The translations under genes were made by a program, and so were the position numbers. Shown piece after piece: positions 1 to 7,526 of a DNA stretch of 20,796 bases (position 1 is the stretch's first letter; every line of letters starts with the position of its first letter). Location: IMG/VR virus record IMGVR_UViG_3300030419_003137, positions 1-20,796 of that record; one strand, written 5' to 3'. This stretch comes from a virus. The notes under the pieces are model-generated. The model made no database searches and had not been told where the DNA came from. It saw only the letters and a program-made list of their open reading frames with translations.

Positions 1-3000
1 GCCCGATGGTTCAGCAGGCCACGGTGAGGGAGCATTCCAAAAATGTGTTGCTTATAATTACCCTGCTTGTCCATTAAGATTGGACGAGAAACAAGTTGCA
101 TTACATAATAATCCAGCATCAATAAGAGGAAATATTTCTAGAGAAAGAGAATTAAGATTACTTGAAGGATATGGTCCTGATGGTCAAGGACCAATACCAC
201 CAATAGTTATCGGGTGGGGAGATTGTTCCAGTGATCTGGGGGGTGGGTCTGCTTGGTGGGCAATAACATCTGAATGTGGAGGAAAGGCTTGTGCTTGGTC
301 GAGTGACACCAATTCAAGTGTTTTAGGTTCCATGGCTGTGCCCATACAGGGATGTGGTAATCAAATTCAAGCCCCGATAAGCAATGTCCAGCAGGGTTAT
401 CTCACAGGTGGTGCAGGATCTGATCACAATACAAATGTTCCTTGTGAAATAGAAATGGGTTGCGGAAAGAGAACATTTGGACCTGGTAGTGGTAATGAGG
501 GTGTTCAGGGTTGGTGTGCTATGGTTGAAGATAATATAGATCCATCGAGTCCTTCACCTGAAATAGTAAGAATGGATATTACAAGTTGTCAAACTCGATT
601 AAATGAACTTCATAATGAAGATAATAACATTGTTGGGGCACGTTGGGAATTACTTTCGTCTACCATGTTAGACATGGATGAAAGACACTGGGAAGCAGAC
701 TGCAATCAATGTTTATATCCACACTATAAATTTGATGATGATGAACTTAATGTTCCTGGCGAAGAAATCGATACTCAAACTACTGATGGAACTAGTAAGT
801 TGGGTTCATGTTGTATTCGACTTGGTGATAGAGGTTGGCCTGGAAATCCAGACGAACCACTTGAAAGAATATGGACATCGCCTTGGGGTGATGGTTCAAC
901 CCTCAAAACAAAAACAGACACTTTAGTAATAGAGGATTCTGGAGCAGAAGATTCAAATCGAACTGACAGAGAGTGGCACGCTCCTTGGTTTAGGTCAGAT
1001 CGAAACTCTGAATTTGATGAAGGCTTTCCAAGTGGTTGGTCATACGCACCAAACTTTAGATGGGAACTTGCAGGTGATGTTGCATGGGGACCACAACTTG
1101 TTGGTTGGGTATGTGGATTTAATTCACCTGCATATCAGACAGCAAAGGCAATATATGATACAGCAACACAAAGTTGGAAAAAGACTATTAACTATTGTTT
1201 CGATTCCTTTACATGTCCTGCTCTATGGAAAGAACCAACAGAAGAAAATCTAACTGAGGCTGGTTTATGGGGACATGAAGAATGTGTTGAACCTACATTA
1301 TGGGGATACGGTGGATTAGCAACAGGAACATTTGCACAGGTCGGCGACCAGCCGTGGAATATTCCAGATGAAGATAGTCCTCTTGGTAGAGTTTGTTATG
1401 GTGTATTTGTAAATGCTAAAAATATATGGGATATTAGTTCGAGTGCAATAGAACAAGTTCCAGTGCCTGGTTTACAAGCACCAATAGACTGTGAGCAATG
1501 TTCTTTAGGTTATATCAATGCACCAGATGATGGAAGTCAACAATACATAGGTTTAGGTCATAAAGATGATGTGGCACCAAATGTTTGGACGCCTGGTGCT
1601 GCAATGACAGCAAGAAACTTAAGAGGTGCGCCACACATTAATAGTACTTGCATGGCTCCCGAAATAGAAATTAAAAATCATAATACACTTTGGACTGACT
1701 GGGACGGAAATATTTCACTTTCACAAGATTCGGTATTCGGCATTTGCAACAATCCAGACGGTGGTTCCTATGAAGATGGAAATTATGTAGATGGTGGTGG
1801 GGTTCATCCTGATGCTTTAATTCGTTATGGGGAGAGTGACAAGGATCAAGGTTACTTCCCATGTAGATGTACTGCTAGAAACTTAACACATTATACTGAC
1901 ACATCATATAAAGATCATATCGATCCAAACAGTGAAGGGTGGATGGGTTATCCAACACCTGCTTTATCAGATCTTCATCATGCACACCACGTTGAATCTC
2001 TTTTCTCATGGCAACTTCAATATCATATTCATCAGAATCCTTTCTCATGGCAAGAAGGAGATTATATAAGTGATCCAAGATTACCAGGCGTTTGTGCATT
2101 AAAGCATAACTTTGTCCCATCACTTGTTGTAGAACTATCTCCACAGGAAGGTACAGAGATCGATCTAGATGAAGAATCATTGGACTGGAAACAGAGATTT
2201 GATTGGAAGAGAAGAACCGTAAATCAAGCACACGGAGATCATCATCACACAACAAGTTATTTAAGAAATTATGCATCAGATGATGAATTTACGAATTTAA
2301 ATAATCCAATAGAAAGTAGTAATATGATAGGATCATGTTGCTACTATGATGGTGAAAATAAAAAATATACAGCAGTAGATGGAATATCACAAACAGACTG
2401 CGAAAATAATAAGTTGGGAATTTGGGATAGAGATAAAACATCAGATTATAGAGTAAAACACAAAGAACCATTGTGTTGTAAAACTTGTAGTAAATATGCA
2501 AGAACAGATTATGAAAAACAACAAATTAATAGATCACAAAGAGTAACATTTAGATCTATGGTTCATAATAACTCTGTAATTGCTGTTTCTCCCACCAAAA
2601 AGGACATAGAAGAAAATTATTCTTTATTACAAGAGTTAATTTCTATCTGCGAAAATTGTGATCATTCTAATGAATATAATTTGAACGCTTGTAGTAGAGT
2701 TGCTCAAATTATTAAGATATATGAAGACGAGAAAGACATCTCTTGTTTTAATTCTAGAAAAGAAGGATTAGAAGACACATTAAAAGAATATTACAGATGT
2801 AAGTGTACTTTACTAGATGAAATTGTATCAAATCTATTACAAGTCTATAAATTAAATGTTTGTGTTAAAGACATAAATCCAAGTTCTGTAGAAGAAACAA
2901 CACTCATGTCTTCTATAAACGAATTATTATCAAACTACAAAATATTAGAAGATAATTGTTACGAGATAATCAAAGATCATGATGATATCATTTCTACAAA

Positions 3001-3718
3001 AGAAAAACAGAAAGGATGTTGTTGCCAATACATTAAGCCTGGAAGCGTTGAGTTTATTAATATATCAAGTGGAACGAAAATATATAACGGTGGTGATCTA
3101 AGAAAATGTGGAAATATGACTAAGTTTGAATGTAGCAAACTACAAGCATATGATACAGTTTGGAATAGATGTGTAGATGATTGTTCAGACAATTGTAGAG
3201 ATAATGATAATCCAGATAATTGTCAATTATGTAATAGTAAAATTAATAATACTAACATTCCTTACTCTAAAGAAATATTAACTGCAATACAAGAAGAACT
3301 TAATGAAGAAGAAGGAACGCCAATAAGATCATGTTGCTTTGGAAGAACACCAACAAGAGAAGAAGTTCCAAGAGGAACTGATCCAGAGAGATATACAATA
3401 TACGATTGTGCTTATGGATTTACTAAAAATGAGTGTCATAATTCTAAATGGTTAGATGATGACAAAATTAAATCTACTCGATGGAGAGAAGATGATTGTG
3501 GTAAATGCACTTGTTGTAAAGATGGAGAAAGATATTGTTTACAGTCTGGTGGATGTAATCCAACCAACAGGTCTTCCAGTCCAGATTCATATATTCCTGA
3601 ATCGAGTGGTGTTTCTTCTGTTTCCCCAACACAAACTGGAGGGGCATCAACACAAAGATCTAGTTCTCAATCTCCTGCTCCGCAAACTGGAACATCATCT
3701 GGAGGATATGGGTATTAA
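1..3718 (+). CDS. Large cysteine-containing phage protein, 5' end outside the window
   Basis: The frame is open from base 2 to the TAA at 3716-3718, so at least 1238 residues are visible. The gene starts upstream: the codons before the TTG at 80 are open and read as protein, with two cysteines, so that TTG is not the start. The first ~2280 bases encode a Trp/Gly/Pro/Asp-rich region with scattered cysteines and one Cys-Cys pair (809). From about 2330 on, the protein is Asn/Lys/Glu/Ser-rich with Cys-Cys sites at 2336, 2474, 3017 (triple), 3332 and 3512. These are followed by single cysteines, a Trp and a closing C-x2-C, the same pattern as in the next four genes. About 2590-2990 looks alpha-helical or coiled-coil. 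The last ~50 residues are a Ser/Thr/Pro/Gly tail. Function is not recognised. Neighbours suggest a virion surface or fibre protein (inference). Confidence 0.85.
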   Translation, partial: PDGSAGHGEGAFQKCVAYNYPACPLRLDEKQVALHNNPASIRGNISRERELRLLEGYGPDGQGPIPPIVIGWGDCSSDLGGGSAWWAITSECGGKACAWSSDTNSSVLGSMAVPIQGCGNQIQAPISNVQQGYLTGGAGSDHNTNVPCEIEMGCGKRTFGPGSGNEGVQGWCAMVEDNIDPSSPSPEIVRMDITSCQTRLNELHNEDNNIVGARWELLSSTMLDMDERHWEADCNQCLYPHYKFDDDELNVPGEEIDTQTTDGTSKLGSCCIRLGDRGWPGNPDEPLERIWTSPWGDGSTLKTKTDTLVIEDSGAEDSNRTDREWHAPWFRSDRNSEFDEGFPSGWSYAPNFRWELAGDVAWGPQLVGWVCGFNSPAYQTAKAIYDTATQSWKKTINYCFDSFTCPALWKEPTEENLTEAGLWGHEECVEPTLWGYGGLATGTFAQVGDQPWNIPDEDSPLGRVCYGVFVNAKNIWDISSSAIEQVPVPGLQAPIDCEQCSLGYINAPDDGSQQYIGLGHKDDVAPNVWTPGAAMTARNLRGAPHINSTCMAPEIEIKNHNTLWTDWDGNISLSQDSVFGICNNPDGGSYEDGNYVDGGGVHPDALIRYGESDKDQGYFPCRCTARNLTHYTDTSYKDHIDPNSEGWMGYPTPALSDLHHAHHVESLFSWQLQYHIHQNPFSWQEGDYISDPRLPGVCALKHNFVPSLVVELSPQEGTEIDLDEESLDWKQRFDWKRRTVNQAHGDHHHTTSYLRNYASDDEFTNLNNPIESSNMIGSCCYYDGENKKYTAVDGISQTDCENNKLGIWDRDKTSDYRVKHKEPLCCKTCSKYARTDYEKQQINRSQRVTFRSMVHNNSVIAVSPTKKDIEENYSLLQELISICENCDHSNEYNLNACSRVAQIIKIYEDEKDISCFNSRKEGLEDTLKEYYRCKCTLLDEIVSNLLQVYKLNVCVKDINPSSVEETTLMSSINELLSNYKILEDNCYEIIKDHDDIISTKEKQKGCCCQYIKPGSVEFINISSGTKIYNGGDLRKCGNMTKFECSKLQAYDTVWNRCVDDCSDNCRDNDNPDNCQLCNSKINNTNIPYSKEILTAIQEELNEEEGTPIRSCCFGRTPTREEVPRGTDPERYTIYDCAYGFTKNECHNSKWLDDDKIKSTRWREDDCGKCTCCKDGERYCLQSGGCNPTNRSSSPDSYIPESSGVSSVSPTQTGGASTQRSSSQSPAPQTGTSSGGYGY

Positions 3719-3746
3719 CTCATATATATTATTAAAAGGGTAACAT

Positions 3747-6700
3747 ATGCCTCTAGGATATACCGCATATTTTGGAACAAGTACAATAAGGCCTTATACT
3801 GGACCTACAGGGGCTCAAGGTAATCCTATAACTGGAACAGGTGGTATAAAAGGTCCATGTGGTCCTTCCCCACTGTCTACTGATGCTCCTACAGGACCAA
3901 CTGGTATTACTGGATTTGCTCTTGTTGGAACTTATTATCAGCACGATCCAGAAAAACCTGCATATGGTTATTATGTTTTAAGATTCTCCGATCAAGCGGG
4001 TAATGAAGTTACCGCTGCCCCAAGGGGACTGACTGGTAAAGCAGGACCCGTTTCTCGTTGGGCAGATGCTGACGGTGTTATTCATGATCCAGAAAATGCA
4101 AACTTTTATAATGTAGGAACTGGTGTTACTGCAATATTTGCTGGAGTAACCTATGGTTCTTTAGATCCAAATAGACTTGCTCCTTTTTATGGTGTGAGTG
4201 GAGCAACTCTTAGTTTTAGAAGATTGGGTGTTAGCGGTGACTTGGTTTTCTATTCCGATTTGAAAACAATAGGAACAGGTCCTACTTATGATGTAATTGG
4301 TATTTCTGGACCTATTCCTGAAGAATTATATGGGACGGTAACAGGACAATCTGTTGGTGAACTTGCATATCTTTCTGACAAGAAAAATACTAAAGATGCA
4401 CATGGATTAACTTTCACAGACGACTCAACAATCATTCCTCCAGGCTTACCATCAGGTGGATTAACTTGGGGAACTATCACACCTAAACTTATAAACACAA
4501 CTAACTTTTTCCACACACATGGTAATGAAGTAGAGGGAGTTAATAAAGATCCTTTTATTATTAATACAGATCAGGGAGGTGTGCATGTAATTCATACTCC
4601 ATTCACTCTTTCTGGTATTACTTTTGATAAACATACAACTAAAAATCCAATTGCTGTGGCACCATCTTGGGTTTCTGCACATTTAGATCTCTCTGGAAAT
4701 ACCGCAAATTACGGAGAAGCAGTAAACACCACCCTCATAATCAAGAATGGACCATTGGGGGTATCATTTGGTGGAGATTTTTACTTTGATCCACATAATA
4801 ATAAATTAGCAGAAGGTATTAATATTGTAAATTGTTTATCTTATGATGATGCTGAATCTTGGTTATGCACTATAGCAGGAAATAAATTTGGATTTACTGG
4901 AGATACTTCTGAAGTTATTCAATATGGTGCTTGTTGTAATAGCACTCCAGAGAGTTTTTCGTTTGGTGACTGTCAAGAATTTTTAACTTTAGGTGAATGT
5001 AATCAAAAAGAAGATTATGATTTTTATCTAAACTCTTCTTGTGGAGAGAGTCCATGTTCTGCGGTTCCTATCATTGGTTCTTGTTGTCTGAATAAAGATC
5101 CACTAATTCCTGATGAAACATTGTGCGTAGATGGTGTAGAAAAAATAGTATGTCAAACTTTTGGTGGTGTGTTTAGACTAGGTATTCCATGTAATAGTCA
5201 GTATCCTTGTGGTAATTCTTGTGATGAAGATTTTGGCGAGACAGGATCGTGTTGTAAATTTGATGAAACGGGATCTTATATTGGTTGCGAAGATGATTTA
5301 ACTTTAGAGGAATGTATAGAAAGTGGAATATTAAATGTATATAATGGTGATGGAAGTTTTTGTATTAATATAGATTGTTGTTCAATTGAAACTAGAGTGG
5401 GCGCCTGCTGTACAGATATTGGTGTTTGTACAGACCAAACTACTCCCGTAGAATGTTCTCACCTTGGTGGAGTTTATCAAGGTCACAATACAACATGTTC
5501 GGGTGTGGTATGTGCTTGTACTTCTGGTGGTGGTGAATCTCCACCAGAATGTACTGAAGATTATGATTGTGACGGTAATCCCAATGGTCCACGCTGTTGT
5601 TTTGGAGAGTGTACAGATTTACCTAGTTGTGATCCAGTTACCACTATGCCCTGTTGTCTCGGTAATGGTACTTGTGTAGATGTTGAAAATGAATCAGAAT
5701 GTACTGATTATGGTGGAACTATAGTCGGGACACAAGGAATATTATGCTCTACTATAGATTGTGAAGGAGGAACTGGAATTCTTCATCCTTGTTGTATTCA
5801 ATTAACAGGAGGAGATTATACATGTCAATTACTTGATTCACCTACTTGTTTTGATGTTGGTGGAACTTTTTATCCAAACCAATCTCAATGTTACGAAATA
5901 CCGTGTGGTTCAATTGGTGATCCCGACTGTACGGAGGATGCAAATTGTCCCCCAGGCCAATGTTGTATTAATGGATTATGTGAAGATTGTGATTCACCTC
6001 CTGGCTCGGGAACTCCTGGCGGTGGCGGTAGAACAGTAGGAAAATGTTGTAATGCAATTGGATTCCCAGGCTATGATAAAGGAAGAAGACCATGCTGTGA
6101 AGATCATATGGGAATACTTAGTGGAGATTCTGTTGGCGAATTACATCCTGCCATGTCAAACGATGGGTCAATTTCAACTGATATTTATGATCCCGAAACA
6201 GGAGAAATTACACCGTTTTGTTCGGAAGAATTAAATTGGCACTACATAACGGATTATGTTTATAACCCCAATCTCCAAGCACATCCAGTATGTGATTGTG
6301 TTGATGGACTCACAGAGAATGAATGCACTGAAAGGTTTGGTGATGAAGCAAGATGGGAAGAAGGATTACAATGTACAGAATATATTAACAACCAAGGCAG
6401 TGCATACAAAACTTGTGGACCGTATAAAGCATTAATCGGATTAGCATATCAAAAAGAATGTATAGATTCTAATTTATGTAATTCTGGAACCATTCGTGAA
6501 TGGTATCCATGTATGGGACAAATATACATGAGATGTAATGTGTGGACCGACAGTGATGCAACCAATAGTAGTGGATGGATTGGTATTGGAAGTAGATATA
6601 ATGATGGAAATTACTTTCTTCAAACATTTGGTGAATATTGTCCTATCTGCGGACCATGTTATGGTTATGGTGAAACATTCGATCCATCTAATTCAAACGT

Positions 6701-6899
6701 ACCAGCGCCACCATGTTACGAAAATTCAGAAGGTACTGGGGGTGCATGGTGTACTGGACTTGAATGGGTAGATGAGTGGTCTTGTACTTGTTGTGATGAA
6801 ACACTATACCCTGATGGTTGTGTCTGTGATCAACCCTTCTGTGATGGTGGTTATAGTATAGATGATTCAGATGGACCAATAATAAACCCTCAACCTTGA
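3747..6899 (+). CDS. Collagen-like, cysteine-repeat phage structural protein (probable fibre or adhesin)
   Basis: 1050 residues from the ATG at 3747, preceded by AAAAGGG at 3734-3740. Residues 19-56 carry a short interrupted Gly-x-y tract (GPTGAQGNP, GPTGITG), a collagen-like signature common in phage fibres. Residues 60-390 are a beta-rich, low-cysteine region with no recognised fold. It includes an HTH triplet (His256, His258) and ends in a segment resembling fibre-tip or trimeric domains. Residues 394-1030 are a chain of cysteine modules, with Cys-Cys pairs near 396, 446, 502, 554, 636, 682 and 767. Two inner units (602-628 and 728-748) have the pattern C-x5-C-x(4-8)-CC-x(3-4)-C-x(2-5)-C, reminiscent of small disulfide-rich domains. 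There is no signal peptide or membrane segment. The architecture (N-terminal shaft, beta-rich body, cysteine modules) and the position upstream of gp13 suggest a tail or neck fibre. The function is inferred; the gene call itself is firm. Confidence 0.9.
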   Translation: MPLGYTAYFGTSTIRPYTGPTGAQGNPITGTGGIKGPCGPSPLSTDAPTGPTGITGFALVGTYYQHDPEKPAYGYYVLRFSDQAGNEVTAAPRGLTGKAGPVSRWADADGVIHDPENANFYNVGTGVTAIFAGVTYGSLDPNRLAPFYGVSGATLSFRRLGVSGDLVFYSDLKTIGTGPTYDVIGISGPIPEELYGTVTGQSVGELAYLSDKKNTKDAHGLTFTDDSTIIPPGLPSGGLTWGTITPKLINTTNFFHTHGNEVEGVNKDPFIINTDQGGVHVIHTPFTLSGITFDKHTTKNPIAVAPSWVSAHLDLSGNTANYGEAVNTTLIIKNGPLGVSFGGDFYFDPHNNKLAEGINIVNCLSYDDAESWLCTIAGNKFGFTGDTSEVIQYGACCNSTPESFSFGDCQEFLTLGECNQKEDYDFYLNSSCGESPCSAVPIIGSCCLNKDPLIPDETLCVDGVEKIVCQTFGGVFRLGIPCNSQYPCGNSCDEDFGETGSCCKFDETGSYIGCEDDLTLEECIESGILNVYNGDGSFCINIDCCSIETRVGACCTDIGVCTDQTTPVECSHLGGVYQGHNTTCSGVVCACTSGGGESPPECTEDYDCDGNPNGPRCCFGECTDLPSCDPVTTMPCCLGNGTCVDVENESECTDYGGTIVGTQGILCSTIDCEGGTGILHPCCIQLTGGDYTCQLLDSPTCFDVGGTFYPNQSQCYEIPCGSIGDPDCTEDANCPPGQCCINGLCEDCDSPPGSGTPGGGGRTVGKCCNAIGFPGYDKGRRPCCEDHMGILSGDSVGELHPAMSNDGSISTDIYDPETGEITPFCSEELNWHYITDYVYNPNLQAHPVCDCVDGLTENECTERFGDEARWEEGLQCTEYINNQGSAYKTCGPYKALIGLAYQKECIDSNLCNSGTIREWYPCMGQIYMRCNVWTDSDATNSSGWIGIGSRYNDGNYFLQTFGEYCPICGPCYGYGETFDPSNSNVPAPPCYENSEGTGGAWCTGLEWVDEWSCTCCDETLYPDGCVCDQPFCDGGYSIDDSDGPIINPQP

Positions 6900-6918
6900 T
6901 AGGAAACGGAATACCATA

Positions 6919-7473
6919 ATGACAACATTTAGACGAAGAAAAAAATTTGCACCGTGCTGTTTTGAAAATGGAGAATGTAGGGAAATTGAAAGTGGTCGTC
7001 TAAGGGCAGATCTTGAGTGTGAAAGACTAGGAGGTACTCCTGGCTATTTAAACACTCCATGTTCAGATCTATGCTGTGGTAAAGATTTAAATTATTTTGA
7101 ATTAGATGATCTCGATGAAAGAGCAAGATCTCCAGAATCGGATGATTACGAAAATTGTAAAAATAGATCTCTAGTAAAAAGAAAGAATTGTTTCGAAAAT
7201 TGTAAGAATTCCTCAGACAAAAAAGAATGCTATAAAACATGTCATTGTAACAATTCTATTCGAATGCAGCAATGTATAAGAGAACATAGAGATGAATTTG
7301 AAAATTGGCGAGAGTTTTGTGAAGAAGCAAAAAGTTCAGTTTGTTCTACTATTCCTCAGTGTAGAGGTGTTAATGATCCAGTGTATTTAGAAAGACCATG
7401 TTATTGTAAATGTAATTGTAATGAACCAATTTGTTCTGCATGTAAGGGAACTATTTTCGATATTTTCGGTTAA
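6919..7473 (+). CDS. Small cysteine-rich protein with one N-terminal repeat and a duplicated C-terminal module
   Basis: 184 residues with 23 cysteines. The N-terminus is basic (FRRRKK). Residues 12-53 form one copy of the shared module: Cys-Cys, C20, C34, a Gly-Gly step, C48, then C52-C53. Residues 71-181 are a second cysteine domain, about 60% identical by eye to the C-terminus of the following gene. Its core reads GVNDPVYL, one variable residue, then RPCYCKCNCNEP. A conserved SIRMQ-x-C and an aromatic FxxW..FC segment lie before it. The ribosome-binding site is weak (AGGA at 6901-6904, 14 bases from the ATG, or ACGGA nearer). The alternating C-x-C-x-C could bind metal or form disulfides; the sequence does not decide. 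Function unknown. It lies in the cysteine-rich block and is probably a virion or accessory assembly protein. Confidence 0.88.
   Translation: MTTFRRRKKFAPCCFENGECREIESGRLRADLECERLGGTPGYLNTPCSDLCCGKDLNYFELDDLDERARSPESDDYENCKNRSLVKRKNCFENCKNSSDKKECYKTCHCNNSIRMQQCIREHRDEFENWREFCEEAKSSVCSTIPQCRGVNDPVYLERPCYCKCNCNEPICSACKGTIFDIFG
7129..7461 (+). repeat. C-terminal cysteine module, copy 1
   Basis: Encodes residues 71-181 of the 184-residue protein. About 71 of 112 aligned residues match copy 2 (9533-9862), counted by eye with one single-residue gap. All cysteines are conserved, as are SIRMQ, GVNDPVYL, RPCYCKCNCNEP and the GTIFD end. DNA similarity is clearly lower than in the leader that follows each copy, apart from the block coding for GVNDPVYL to CNEP. 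Confidence 0.9.
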
Positions 7474-7485
7474 TAAAACTTATAA

Positions 7486-7526
7486 GTCTAAATAATATAA
7501 AGAACATAAGGCAACAAACATGAGTA
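7486..7526 (+). promoter_or_regulatory. Repeated leader, copy 1 (late-promoter-like plus ribosome-binding site)
   Basis: A 41-base stretch spanning the gap before the gene at 7520 and its first codons. It is identical to 9878-9918 except at one base (7516). It holds TCTAAATA (7487-7494) and TATAAAGA (7496-7503), each 7/8 to the T4 late promoter TATAAATA, and AAGG (7508-7511), 8-10 bases before the ATG. A sigma-gp55-type late promoter with a very short leader is the simplest reading. The conservation may also include a translational element. Confidence 0.5.

Noticed and set aside
80-82. TTG as the start of the first gene
   Set aside because: The frame is open through base 2 and the upstream codons encode protein with cysteines in the style of the rest. 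No ribosome-binding site precedes the TTG, so the gene is truncated by the window.
678-1253. Sense-strand open frames in the alternative frame within the first gene, and similar frames at 5464-6234 and 6538-6771
   Set aside because: They are fully internal to longer genes, and their translations are low-complexity Val/Leu/Met-rich products of a frame shift. They have no initiation signals.
2002-2053. 13-base direct repeat (TTTCTCATGGCAA at 2002-2014 and 2041-2053)
   Set aside because: It encodes a repeated FSWQ in the protein. It is short and isolated, and does not indicate a mobile element or regulatory array.
1875-2501. Antisense open frames (1875-2276, 2289-2501) and similar ones elsewhere, such as 6929-7240, 15101-15415 and 17032-17328
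   Set aside because: They lie inside strongly coding genes on the opposite strand, have atypical composition, no ribosome-binding sites and no recognisable domains. They are shadows of the sense genes.
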